A stretch of DNA of 64,000 nt from a virus, in the IMG/VR virus record IMGVR_UViG_3300013126_000014, positions 53,788 through 117,787 of that record; one strand, 5' to 3'. Numbering within the stretch: position 1 is the stretch's first letter; the number at the start of each line of letters is the position of its first letter. This document shows positions 9,090 through 21,000 of this stretch, piece after piece. The notes under the pieces were generated by a model. It searched no databases and was not told the DNA's origin. It saw nothing but the letters and a program-made list of their open reading frames with translations. A program made the translations under genes and the position numbers.

Positions 9090-11183
9090 ATGGCAATTGA
9101 TCATAGAATAGGTACAAAAGTTAGTAAATCACTGCGCAGAGAAGACACTCCTGCGATTAGGGTAGATCCGTATCCGTATATAGGGGTAGTAAAGAACAAC
9201 TATGATAGTATACGCAGTGGTCGCCTGCAGGTGTTTATTCCTGATTTTGGCGGCGACGAGAACAATCCAAAAAATTGGCGTACAGTAAATTATGCTAGTC
9301 CGTTTATGGGCTATACCAATGTCCCTAAGGATTCTGGAACTACTAATTCATTTCAAAACGCAGCACATACCTACGGTATGTGGATGGTACCTCCGGATAT
9401 TGGTGTAGAAGTTATTGTTATCTTTGTTGGCGGAGATCCTCTCAGAGGGTTTTGGATCGCTTGCGTAAACAGTAATCTCAGCCATTACATGGTACCCGGG
9501 CTAGCGGCAAGTCAAAATGTTCAAGCAGATACTGCAGATGCTGGGTTTAAAGCAGGCAAAGTTAAAGATGCTAGTTACCCAGTTGTAGAGTTTAACGAAA
9601 ACGATCCCAAAGCTGTACACACTCCGGACTGGACATCAAACCCAAGACCTGTCCATGAGGTCCAAGCTGCTATATTAAGAAAACAAGGTTTAGATAGAGA
9701 CACTGTACGAGGTACTATTACTAGTAGTAGCCAACGCGAGAGCCCAAGTCATGTGTTTGGTATTAGTACTCCAGGTAGACCAATTAACGATCCTGCAGAT
9801 GATCCAAATTTTGAAAATAAAGTTAAATCTGGCGATTTAACCGCAGACGATTATGCAGTTAGAGCTAGAGCGGGCGGGCACACACTAGTTATGGATGATG
9901 GGAGTATTGGTCGACGAGATCAATTGTTTAGATTACGATCTGCTAGAGGTCATCAGATTATGATGCACGACACTAGCAACACCTTCTATATGGCCAACGC
10001 AGATGGGACTGTGTGGATAGAAATGACACAAGATGGCAGATTGGAGGTATATAGCTCTGGCAGTATTAGTTTAAGATCGCAAGGTTCGTTGAATTTACAC
10101 GCCGATAGTAATATCAATATTGATGCAGGCGGCAACTTCAACGTGAGATCCGGTGGCAAGGTTCAGTTTAATAGCCAAAGTTTAAATGTTATCACTGACG
10201 GGGCTATTACAGTTGCCGCCGGCGGCACTGTAGGTATTAACACTACAGGTGCTTTTAATGTGCAGTCGACGGGCATTAGCCTTGACGCCAATAGTGCAAA
10301 ACTAATACTCAATGGTCAAATCTTTGAAAACTCAACCGCTGGTGTTAATGTAAATCGCCCTACCCCAATAAAAGTAAATAATCTGTCAGATACGGTATTA
10401 GACAAAACAACAGGAACATACAAAATAGTACCTGGCGCATTGAATACTATTGTAACTGTAGCGCCAACACACGAGCCGTTTTCCTTGCATGCCACACGAC
10501 CGGAACCAGCACCACCTGCATCTAAAGTAGGAACGCAGCCTCAGGAATTTACAGGATCTAACGATGTTACTAATACCTTAGACGGTAAAGCAGTTAATAA
10601 TGCAGTTCCAGAAAAATATATTCAGATGCAGCTCGATGCGTTACCACCGCAGGGCAGCATAGGACCATTAGACAAAGATGATTTAACGGCATATTTTGCA
10701 CAGATGGGCTACAGCGAAAGCACATTTAGTTACAAGACGCAATTACCAGGTAGTCAATATCTAGGCAAGTATCAAATTGGTATCATTGCACTTAAAGATG
10801 CTAAATTGATTAAAGACAATGTAACCTCAGCTAGTCAACTTGACATAGCTAGCAACTGGATTGGCGGAGAAGGCAAACCTTCGAGTAAAGAAGAATTTTT
10901 AAATACCCCAGATCACCAAGAGCGGGCCATGTGGACTATTACAAACAACAACTATGGATACCTAATAGCCAACGGCGGAATTACTAGTGAAATGTCTAAA
11001 GAAAAAGTTGCAGGCATGCTAAGTGCAGCACATTTAGTAGGCCAAGGGCCGGCTGCTACTTGGAGGAAAAGCGGAGCAGATGCAAATGATGCAAACGGTA
11101 CAACTGCTAGCGATTACTTTAGTCGAGGTAAGTGGGCGTTGACCACATACGGTCCTAAAATAGATAGTCTACGCAACGGATAA
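9090..11183 (+). CDS. gp5: Baseplate hub spike gp5 with C-terminal lysozyme/transglycosylase-like domain
   Basis: A 697-residue tail spike. Residues 25-135 form the OB-fold domain of gp5/VgrG proteins (PYIGVVKNN, GRLQVFIPDFGG, GVEVIVIFVGGDPLRGFWI). Residues 330-415 are a repetitive VgrG-like beta-helix (LNLHADSNINIDAGGNF and similar strands). Residues 506-697 look like a peptidoglycan-cleaving domain: SESTF with candidate catalytic Glu543, GKYQI, and AAHLVGQG, matching the order of soluble lytic transglycosylase motifs. T4 gp5 has its lysozyme between the OB and helix domains; here the enzyme is at the C-terminus. It would pierce the outer membrane and open peptidoglycan. Confidence 0.87.
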   Translation: MAIDHRIGTKVSKSLRREDTPAIRVDPYPYIGVVKNNYDSIRSGRLQVFIPDFGGDENNPKNWRTVNYASPFMGYTNVPKDSGTTNSFQNAAHTYGMWMVPPDIGVEVIVIFVGGDPLRGFWIACVNSNLSHYMVPGLAASQNVQADTADAGFKAGKVKDASYPVVEFNENDPKAVHTPDWTSNPRPVHEVQAAILRKQGLDRDTVRGTITSSSQRESPSHVFGISTPGRPINDPADDPNFENKVKSGDLTADDYAVRARAGGHTLVMDDGSIGRRDQLFRLRSARGHQIMMHDTSNTFYMANADGTVWIEMTQDGRLEVYSSGSISLRSQGSLNLHADSNINIDAGGNFNVRSGGKVQFNSQSLNVITDGAITVAAGGTVGINTTGAFNVQSTGISLDANSAKLILNGQIFENSTAGVNVNRPTPIKVNNLSDTVLDKTTGTYKIVPGALNTIVTVAPTHEPFSLHATRPEPAPPASKVGTQPQEFTGSNDVTNTLDGKAVNNAVPEKYIQMQLDALPPQGSIGPLDKDDLTAYFAQMGYSESTFSYKTQLPGSQYLGKYQIGIIALKDAKLIKDNVTSASQLDIASNWIGGEGKPSSKEEFLNTPDHQERAMWTITNNNYGYLIANGGITSEMSKEKVAGMLSAAHLVGQGPAATWRKSGADANDANGTTASDYFSRGKWALTTYGPKIDSLRNG

Positions 11184-11199
11184 CAAGGTAAATATTATT

Positions 11200-11577
11200 A
11201 TGGCAAACTTTTATCGCGGATTTAGTACAGTTGGTCGAAATAAAAAATTTCGCCTAACTGACCTTGAATTAATCAAACAGGATCTTATTAATCATTTTCA
11301 CATTCGTAAAGGCGAAAAGTTAATGAATCCAAAATTTGGTACAGTGATATGGAATCTAATTCATGAGCCGCTGACTGAAGAGCTAAAAAGTGTAATCATT
11401 GAAGATGTTAATAATGTAGTTAATTACGATCCTCGTATCAGTGTTGATAATGTAGTAATTACGGAATATGAGCAGGGCATTCAAATTGAAATAGAGCTTC
11501 GATATCTTCAAACAAATCAAATCAATTCAATGTTACTACAGTTTGACAACCAAGCAAATACTCTAACTGTGCTGTAA
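11200..11577 (+). CDS. gp25: Baseplate wedge subunit gp25
   Basis: A 125-residue GPW/gp25-family protein. It has the typical RKGEKLMNPKFGTVIWNLIH segment around residues 45-65, followed by EPLTEELKSVIIEDV, the region of the conserved EPR-type core motif. In T4, gp25 links the wedge to the sheath and hub and initiates sheath assembly. It follows gp5 with a 16-base gap and precedes gp6, the usual order in marine T4-like phages. No promoter is evident directly before it, so it is probably read through from upstream. Confidence 0.93.
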   Translation: MANFYRGFSTVGRNKKFRLTDLELIKQDLINHFHIRKGEKLMNPKFGTVIWNLIHEPLTEELKSVIIEDVNNVVNYDPRISVDNVVITEYEQGIQIEIELRYLQTNQINSMLLQFDNQANTLTVL

Positions 11578-11599
11578 TAATCTACGTACTTTTTCCTAA

Positions 11600-11607
11600 A
11601 ATAAATA
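11600..11607 (+). promoter_or_regulatory. Putative late promoter (AATAAATA) before gp6
   Basis: AATAAATA lies in the 50-base gap between gp25 and gp6, one mismatch from the T4 late consensus. It is followed after two bases by TTATAATAGG, an arrangement also found at 31256-31273. The AGGA part serves as the gp6 ribosome binding site. Confidence 0.6.
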
Positions 11608-11627
11608 CATTATAATAGGAAATCAGT

Positions 11628-14600
11628 ATGGCTATTACCACAAGACAATCAAGTTTATTAGTTGCTGAAGATTGGACTAAGATCTATCAGACGTTCCGTA
11701 ACGCAGACTTTCAGAGTTACGATTATGAAACTTTACGCAAGTCCATGATCGATTACTTACGAACATATTACCCGGAAGATTTTAACGACTTTATCGAATC
11801 AAGCGAATTTATCGCTCTTATTGACTTAGTTGCATTCTTAGGACAATCGTTGGCATTTCGCGGCGATCTTAATGCACGAGAAAATTTCATTGATACAGCA
11901 CAACGTCGCGACAGTATTTTAAAACTTGCACGACTAATTTCCTATAATCCCAAACGTAATATTCCAGCTAGTGGATTCTTAAAGATTCAAAGCATTTCTA
12001 CTACAGAAGATGTCTACGACAGCAACGGATTTAATTTAAACGGAGTAGTCATCGATTGGGCAGACGCTGCCAATGATAACTGGCAGGAACAATTTACTGC
12101 TATAATGAATTCGGCGTTGGTTTCTAATCAAGTTATTAGTAAACCTAGCAATAGTCAACTAATCAACGGAATCACTAACGACGAATATCAGATTAACCTA
12201 GCACCAAATTTGACCGGTACTTTTGCTTTTCAAAGTTTAGTTGAGGGCAGTCAGATGAGCTTTCAGGCAATTAGTGCATCTAGCGCAGGTCAAACCTATG
12301 TATACGAAGTGGCACCAAAACCAAACCGTGCATTTAATCTTTTGTACAAAAATGATAATCTAGGCAACTCAAGCAATAATACTGGTTTCTTTGTCTACTT
12401 TAAACAGGGCGAACTTAAATCTCAAGATTTTATATTTGAAGAAAGTATTCCTAATCGTGTATTTGACATTAGTGTAAACAATATTAACCATTCGGATGTT
12501 TGGTTATATCAACTTGACAGCAACGGCAATCCTAGCACACTGTGGAATCAGGTATCATCAGTTGGCGTGCGTAACGTAATCTATAACAAAGAAACAGATA
12601 AAAATATCTATCAAGTAAACACACGTGCCGGTGACCAAATTAGTCTTGTATTTGGTGATGGGAGTTTTGCTAATAACCCACAAGGCAGTTTTAGAATTTA
12701 CTATCGTGTTAGCAATGGATTGGAATACAAAATAACACCTGACGAAATGCAGAATATTAGTCTATCATTAAACTATGTAAGTAGAGTTGGAAGGATTGAA
12801 ACATTAACTATTACTTCTAGTTTGCAGTACACTGTGGCAAATAGTTCAGGTAGAGAAACAGTAGAAGATATTAGACAAAAAGCACCGCAACAATATTACA
12901 CACAAGATCGTATGGTGACTGGTGAAGATTACAATGTTTTGCCATATACCTTGTTTAGTAATGTGTTAAAGGCCAAGGCAGTAAATCGCACAAGCTCGGG
13001 GGTGAGCCGTTATCTAGACGTAGTAGACAGTACAGGAAAATATTCAAGTACTAATATTTTTGCACAAGACGGCCTGCTATATCGTAATGAAACTGAAAAA
13101 ACTTTTAGTTTTGAGTATGTTAACAAAAACGACATCTATAGAGTTATATTAAATCGAATTAAACCTTTAGTGCAATCACAAGAAGCACTACAGTATTTTT
13201 ATGCCTTTTACCCATTGATCGATATAAACAACGCCTACTGGAATTTAAGTTCTACAGTTGCCAATGGTAGCACTGGATACTTGTACGATCCTGATGAGAA
13301 TACCATTCAAATTGGTAACATTGTGGCTAGTAATTTTAAGTACATCAAGGCAGGCAGTATTGTTAAATTTTCAGCAGGTGTAGGTAATTACTTTGATGCG
13401 CAAAATACTATTAACACAGGAACACCAAGCAAAAGCGGCGACAAGTACTATATCTATGCGGCCATTCAGCAGGTTATAGGTGATGGTACCAATGGCGGAT
13501 TAGGAAATCTAGCCAATGGCAGTGGCCCAATAATTATCAATGAGGTTGTGCCGCAAGGAGCAATCGCAGATCAAATCTATGCAGTATTCAATAATGAATT
13601 TTCAATCTCATTGATCGAAACTATGGTGGGGTATATTCAAGCATTTGAAGATTTTGGTCTACGTTATGATCATAACACCACTCAGTGGGAAGTAATACGT
13701 CCGCAGGATTTAAGTACAGGCAAATTTAGTTTTGATTATGTAGGGGACACCTCTAGTCAACAACTTGACTCAAGTTGGATGATACGTTTTAAGACCGTGG
13801 GGCAAACTTACACTGTGGTATATCGCGGGTTGGAATACATTTTTGAAAGCGTAAAAGAAACTAACTTCTATTTTGATGATGCGGTTAAAGTTTATGACCC
13901 AAACACTGGGTCAACGATTAACGATCAAGTAAAAGTACTAAAAGTCAATAGTCAGCCCGACAGCGCAAGTCCGTTGGCCCTTGATTATGTTTGGTACATC
14001 TACAAAAACATTACTGAAATCGATGGATACGAAAATCCTAATAAGATTTTAGTAACATTCCCAGATAGTGATAATGACGGCATACCCGACAATCCCGAAC
14101 TGTTTGAGTTGATTGTTGCTCCTGAAATTAACGCTGAAGAGAAATATGTGTATTTCCAAAACACTTACGGATATGACAATTATGTTATACAAACTCCAGT
14201 GAACAATACAACTGTTAATAGTCAATACAGTACGTTGCGAGATGCTCAGATCGCAGCTACTCTATATCAAAATGGTCAGCTATTTTATATTGCACCAGAA
14301 AATGCGTTTTATCAATTGAATGTTAGCGGTGCAACGTATACATTAAATGTAACCACAGAGTATACTGCAAAAAAAGGTCGACAAGATATATATTTCCAAT
14401 ACAGACACAACAGTCCTAACTACAGACGTATTGATCCAAGTCCAAACAATATCATTGACCTGTATTTGTTAACTAAGCAATATTCAACTGATTATACCGC
14501 TTGGATTAGAGATACTAGCAGTACTATTACACAGCCAGTAGCACCAACAGGCGAGGAATTAAGTTTAGAGTTTAGTAACCTTGAAAAATATAAATCAGTT

Positions 14601-15011
14601 AGCGATACTCTAATTTATAATCCTGCTAAATTTAAACCAATTTTTGGAGACAAAGCCGAGCCTGCACTGCAAGCCACATTCAAAGTTGTAAAAAACCCTA
14701 GTGTTGTTGTCAGCGATAACGATGTAAAAACTAGTGTAATTAGTGCTATCAATGCATACTTTGAAGTTTCAAATTGGGACTTTGGAGAGACCTTTTATTT
14801 TAGTGAATTGAGCGCATACTTACATCAAGTGTTAGCGCCAAATATTGCTAGTATTATCATTGTACCTGCTAGCGAAGCGGGCGCATTTGGGGGGTTATTG
14901 CAAGTTAATGCAGAATATAATGAAATTATTATTAGCGCAGCAACTGTAGACAACGTACAAATAATTTCAGCAATTACCGCGGCGCAGATCAACCAATCTG
15001 CAACGGCTTAA
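11628..15011 (+). CDS. gp6: Baseplate wedge subunit gp6
   Basis: An 1127-residue baseplate protein. Its N-terminal 120 residues carry the gp6 signature seen in T4-like phages: LRKSMIDYLRTYYPEDFNDF, SSEFIALIDLVAFLGQSLAF, then RGDLNARENFIDTAQRRDSI. In T4 (660 aa) gp6 dimers form the inner iris of the baseplate and drive its change of shape on infection. The C-terminal region (about 960-1110) resembles the gp6/BaseplateJ closing domain (KVVKNPSVVVSDNDVKTSVI). The protein is nearly twice the T4 length, with extra beta-rich domains in the middle, as in cyanophages. Confidence 0.92.
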   Translation: MAITTRQSSLLVAEDWTKIYQTFRNADFQSYDYETLRKSMIDYLRTYYPEDFNDFIESSEFIALIDLVAFLGQSLAFRGDLNARENFIDTAQRRDSILKLARLISYNPKRNIPASGFLKIQSISTTEDVYDSNGFNLNGVVIDWADAANDNWQEQFTAIMNSALVSNQVISKPSNSQLINGITNDEYQINLAPNLTGTFAFQSLVEGSQMSFQAISASSAGQTYVYEVAPKPNRAFNLLYKNDNLGNSSNNTGFFVYFKQGELKSQDFIFEESIPNRVFDISVNNINHSDVWLYQLDSNGNPSTLWNQVSSVGVRNVIYNKETDKNIYQVNTRAGDQISLVFGDGSFANNPQGSFRIYYRVSNGLEYKITPDEMQNISLSLNYVSRVGRIETLTITSSLQYTVANSSGRETVEDIRQKAPQQYYTQDRMVTGEDYNVLPYTLFSNVLKAKAVNRTSSGVSRYLDVVDSTGKYSSTNIFAQDGLLYRNETEKTFSFEYVNKNDIYRVILNRIKPLVQSQEALQYFYAFYPLIDINNAYWNLSSTVANGSTGYLYDPDENTIQIGNIVASNFKYIKAGSIVKFSAGVGNYFDAQNTINTGTPSKSGDKYYIYAAIQQVIGDGTNGGLGNLANGSGPIIINEVVPQGAIADQIYAVFNNEFSISLIETMVGYIQAFEDFGLRYDHNTTQWEVIRPQDLSTGKFSFDYVGDTSSQQLDSSWMIRFKTVGQTYTVVYRGLEYIFESVKETNFYFDDAVKVYDPNTGSTINDQVKVLKVNSQPDSASPLALDYVWYIYKNITEIDGYENPNKILVTFPDSDNDGIPDNPELFELIVAPEINAEEKYVYFQNTYGYDNYVIQTPVNNTTVNSQYSTLRDAQIAATLYQNGQLFYIAPENAFYQLNVSGATYTLNVTTEYTAKKGRQDIYFQYRHNSPNYRRIDPSPNNIIDLYLLTKQYSTDYTAWIRDTSSTITQPVAPTGEELSLEFSNLEKYKSVSDTLIYNPAKFKPIFGDKAEPALQATFKVVKNPSVVVSDNDVKTSVISAINAYFEVSNWDFGETFYFSELSAYLHQVLAPNIASIIIVPASEAGAFGGLLQVNAEYNEIIISAATVDNVQIISAITAAQINQSATA

Positions 15012-15043
15012 ATACTATATAACAGTTAGGATCAAGTAATAAC

Positions 15044-18000
15044 ATGGCACTAAGAAAAACCTTAAAGTTTTTACCTGAAATATTTCAAACCGATGCAAAT
15101 GATAAATTCTTGTCGGCTACGTTGGATCAATTGATATCAGAACCAGAGTTAAAAACCGTCAATGGCTATATTGGTAGAAAATTTGCACCCACATATAAGT
15201 CTAAAGATAGTTATGTCACTGAAAACACATCAGATCGACAAAATTATCAACTTGAGCCAAGTGTTGTTGTTCGAGATGAACAATCTAATATAACATTTTT
15301 TAGCAGTTATATTGATCTATTAAACAAGATCAAGTACTATGGCGGTATTACAAATAATCATAGTCGATTATTTAATAATGAATTTTATAGTTTTGATCCT
15401 GGTGTTAGTTATGATAAGTTAATTAACTTTACACAATATTATTGGTTACCCAATGGTCCCGATTCTGTTGCTGTAAACACCTCTGGGGTAGCAACTGAAG
15501 AAACCTTTACAGTTACTCGAAACCCTACGACAGAAACATATACCTTTACAACTTCTACAGGTTTGGTGTCTGATACTCTTACATTAGCACGTGGTGGTAC
15601 ATATTATTTTGTAGTCAACCAACCGGGGGTTCCATTTTGGATACAAATTGAACCCGGAGTGGATGGAAAATTAAACGCTACACCTACTATTAGTAATCGA
15701 GAAGTGCTGGGTGTAACAAACAACGGAACTGATGAAGGGACTATTACTTTTATAGTGCCGCAGAGTGATGCACAAGATCGTTTCCTGACCATGGGAACGG
15801 TATTCAATGTTGACTATGCTACTCCATTTTATTCATTACCCTATAATAATCTGCACAATAAATTGCGTAGCCAATTTCTTAACGCATATCCTCAGTATGC
15901 TGGTATTACCGGTAACCTGGATGGAAAACATTTAGTTTTTGTTGACCAAACTTTGGCTACCAACTTTGGCGAGGAAGCATGGACCGCAGAAGAAGTATTA
16001 GATTTAGATCTTAACCCTATTTTAGGATGGGGCGAAGGTGACGTAGTTCCAGTCAACCAACGAAATGGTGTATGGAAGATAATATTAGTTGATGTTGGTG
16101 TTGATAATGATCCTTTAATTAGATTAGTGCCAGTACAGGATATTGAAGTAGACGAAAAAGTTTATGTTAAGTATGGATTGGGGAATGCTAATCGAGAATT
16201 TTACAAAGAATCGGACGGATTTTTATATAGAGTCCCAGTAATATCAACAGTACAAGATACTTTATACTTCCAAGATGCTGTTAAAACTAACATGTACGGT
16301 GATTTAAAAATCATTGAATATGCAGGTTGGAATATTGATGTAGAACAAGATATTTTAGGTAAAAAAACATATACAAGTCCGAATGGCGTCAAATTTACCA
16401 GTGGCCTTAAAATTGAATTTGGATCTGATGTAACCCCAACTAATTATCAAAATAAACAATACTATGTAGAAGGTGTGGGCGACGCAATTCGGTTGGTAGA
16501 CGTCACATTATTAGTAACACCAGAGCTATATAACGATGAACTAGAGTTAAATTATCCAGATCAGTCATTTCCTGATTATGTTACAATCAATAGAAGTGCC
16601 TTAGATTTAAATGCTTGGTCACGCAATAATCGTTGGTTCCATCGAGATGTTATTACTGCTACCGCTAGGTACAATAATACTATCCCAGTATTTGACCAAA
16701 CTTTGAGAGCACAACGACCAATTGTTCAATTTGAGGGTGATTTTCAGCTATATAATTATGGTCGAATCGGTAAGCGTCACATTGATGTGCTTGACTTAAC
16801 TACCACCGATGCATTTAACCAACTTGAAGGTGAAATTTTTGACGTAGCTTTAGGAACTACATTGTTTGACGGTATGCGAATTTTATTTGCCGCTGATAAT
16901 GATCCATTGGTTCGAAATAAAATTTACGTATTAAATTTAGTAGAATATGAAGAAGGAACCCCAGGCGACCCAGTTTTACGTATTAAACTCAACATAGCTG
17001 AGGATGGTGAAAATTTAGAGTGGGATAGTGTAGTAGTACTACAAGGACAGTATAAAGGTAGCCATTGGTGGTTTGATGGTACCAATTGGAATGAAAGCCA
17101 ACAAAAGACCGGGTTAAATCAAGATCCGTTATTTGAAGTACACACTCAAACTGGTGTAAGTTTGTCCACCTATCCTCGCAGTTCTTTTGCAGGAACTAAG
17201 ATATTTGGATATAAGAGACCAACAACTGGCACTGAAGACAGTATACTAGGATTTGCACTAAGCTATCGAAATTTTGGAACTCAAGGAGACATAGAATTTC
17301 AAAACTATTTTGATACTGATACCTTTAATTATGTGATAGATCAAGAAAGTTATACTCCGCATATTAATACAGGATTCTTAGTAAAGATTATTGATAGAAA
17401 TACTGTAGCGCACCGCAACATGTGGAAAACCGTAGTTGAAGAAAGCAAGCAGTATCAAATTCTTAATTACAGTTACACAAACTCAAATACGTTTATTTTA
17501 GATGTTATTCCTAATCCAAATGAAGCATCTATACCGTACTTAAAAGTCTACGTTAATAATCAACGACTAAATCCATCTAACTGGGTCTTTGACAGCGCAA
17601 ATAACTCTGTTACAGTTAATGTGATCTTATCTACAGACGACCGTATAGACATTTTAGTATACAGTGAACAAGTTAGTACCCGTGGTAACTATGAAGTCCC
17701 ACCTAATTTAGATTTAAATGCACAAAACGTTGATATAGATTCGTTAACATTAGGCCAGCTTCGTAACCATTTAGTTTCATTAAGTCAAAATAGTAAAGAT
17801 CTAATAGGCGAAGTTTTGGCCGCAAGTAATCTTCGAGATCTTGAAGTTAAGTCGCAAGGCGGTAATATCTTACAGCACAGCGCCGGCGTTCCGTATGCAA
17901 GTTTATTTTTATTAGATGATACAGCAAATTTCGTTGACGCGGTTCGATATACCCAACGCGAGTATGCTAAATTTAAAAATAAATTTTTAGAATTAAGTGC

Positions 18001-21000
18001 AAGTCTGACAGGAATTGACCCTACCAATCCTGCTGCAAGCGTGGATTTGATCTTAACAGAAATGAACAAGATTAAAAACTCAACATTCCCATGGTTCTAT
18101 AGCGACATGGTACCGTACGGTCCTTTAAAAACAATAGTAGCAGACGGTTATACTGTGTTTGACCCCACTGTACGATCTTATGAAATAACCAACGTCTTTA
18201 ATAGTCAACAATTGAGCAACAAGGCTGTATTAATATACTTAAATGACGTTCAGTTAGTAATAGGTAATGACTACACCTTTGATACAGATCGCCCGGCTAT
18301 TACGTTCAACGATAATCTTGAATTGGCTATAGATGATGTTATTAAAATTGTTGAGTATTCAAACACCGATGGTAATTATATCCCTGAGACCCCAACTAAG
18401 TTGGGGCTGTATCCTAAATTTGTTCCTGAGATATTTTTAGATGATACCTATAGAGATCCAATAAATGTAATCAGAGGGCACGATGGCAGTGTAACTCCGG
18501 CATTTGACGACTACAGAGATAATTTTATACTTGAGCTAGAGAAACGAATTTACAATAACATTAAATTGCCCGAAACAGAGTTGCCAAGAGAAATCTATAA
18601 TGTTATCCCTGGCAAATTTAGAGACAGCGATTATACAATATCTGAATTTAATAGTATTCTATCAGGTAGCTTCTTAAGCTGGATTGGTAATAATAGATTA
18701 GATTATTCAAGCAACGAAACATTTGAAAGCAATGATCCGTTCACATGGAATTACAGTCGATTTGTTGATAGAATCGATGGCGAGCCTCTGCCAGGTAGCT
18801 GGAGAGCATGTTTCCAATATTTCTACGACACCGACAGTCCCCACTTAAGACCTTGGAAGATGTTGGGCTTTAGTAGTAAACCAGACTGGTGGGAAGGATA
18901 TTACGGCCCTGCACCGTACACCGGTGGGAACACTTTGCTGTGGGATGATCTAGAAGTTGGACGCATTGTAGACGGTGATCGTGCTGGTACAGACGCAAGA
19001 TTTGCTCGTCCGGGTTTGAGTCAGATTATACCTGTAGACGAAAACGGCGGGTTGATTAGCCCCGCAGGGATCTTAACAAAAGCATTTAATAGTAGTAACG
19101 CCGCTACGGCCTGGGCGGTAGGCAATCAAGGACCAGTTGAAACTGCATGGCGCAGAAGCAGCGATTATCCTTATGCAATACAAATTGCAATGGCTTTGGC
19201 AAAACCTGCAAAATATTTTGGGCTGTTTATTAATGCATTTAATTACAGTAAAAATAATGATTTAGACCAATACCTAACCGCAGAAAATCACCACTTAGTT
19301 CAATCTGCAATTAATATCAATGGCGACCGCAGCGGTGGAGTTGTTGTTCGGTCTGCAGGTTATCTAAATTGGATCGCAAACTATCTAACCAATATGGGGG
19401 TTAATCCAGTTGAAAAGATTAGTTCGATGTTGACAAATTTCACAGTAAATCTGGCCTACAAAATGGCTGGGTTCACCGACCAAAGCTATGTTCAAGTATT
19501 GGCCGAACAAAGTAGTCCAAGCAGTACCAATGATAGTGTAGTTGTACCCGCAGAGAACTACAAGGTTCATTTATATAAATCAACCCCAGTGGATCGTATA
19601 AATTACAGTGCGGTGATTGTTGAAAAAACAACAAATGGATTCACTGTTCGCGGGTATAATTTATTAAATCCGTATTTTACAATTATACCAAGCACAGTTA
19701 ACAGTAACGCAACTAAGATCAAAGTACTTGACAGTGAAGGGGTAGTGTATTTTGACTATAAACCAATTAAGTTAACTGTTCCATACGGTTACGAATTTAA
19801 AAATCAACAACAGGTTGTTGACTTCTTAATAAGCTACGAAAGATTTTTAATTGCTCAAGGGTTTGTATTTGCAGAAATAGACGAAGCTCTTGCAGAAGTA
19901 CGAAACTTTAAGTTGAGTGTTAAAGAATTCTTATTTTGGGCTCAACAAGGTTGGACTACCGGTAGTGTACTGGTGTTAAGTCCTGCAGGCGAAAATATAC
20001 GATGCAACACTTCCGGTGCAATAGTTGATGGGATCCAAGATGATCAATATACAACAAAAGTATTAGATCAAAACTTTAAATTAGTTAAGAATAATAACTA
20101 TAACGTAATGCGTAGCCCTACGGAATTTAAGCTATCGCTTACTAACGATCAAGTTGTTGGTTTTGTAGATTTAAATCTAGTACAATACGAACATGTATTG
20201 ATATTTGACAATACTACGGTATTCAATGATATTATATATAAACCAGAGCTTGGTAACAGACAATATCGATTGAAACTAATAGGACAAAAAACTGATAATT
20301 GGGATGGAAGTTTATATGCACCAGGATTCTTATATAACTCAGGAGAAGTAGATGCATGGCAGTCTGGCAAAGATTACTTAAAAGGTGATCTGGTAGAGTT
20401 TAAAGATCAATTCTATGTGGCTTTAAATAATATTTCTGCAGCAGATGATTTTAAATTTTTAGATTGGAAGTTGGCTGATTACGGGCAGGTTCAAAAGGGA
20501 TTACTAAGCAATTTCTCAAGCATAGCAGTGAAATCACAAAGTTATTACGATCCGTATGGATATTTCAATGATGCAGACCAAGTTAAGTATAGTCACGGGT
20601 TAATTGGATTTAAACCTCGACAATATTTAGATGATCTTGGAGTCAACGAAACTAGCCAAATTGAATTTTATAAAGGGTATATTAGACAAAAGGGAACACC
20701 TAATGCATTTGACGCATTAACTCAAGCGCAGTTTAATAATCTTGCCAGTGATATTAATTATTTTGAAGAATGGGCAGTGCGCATAGGTGAGTACGGTGCA
20801 GTTGACACAAATCCGTACATTGAAATCCCATTGGACGAAAAAGCGTTTTCAGTTAACCCAGCAACTGCTGAATTTGTATACGGCACACGTCGCAACGAAG
20901 GTGACGGCGTTACGATCTTTAATAGCAGCCAACTTTATAGATTAACAGACCAGTACAATGGTAATATAGCATTAAATCGCGATAATAACAGCGACTATAG

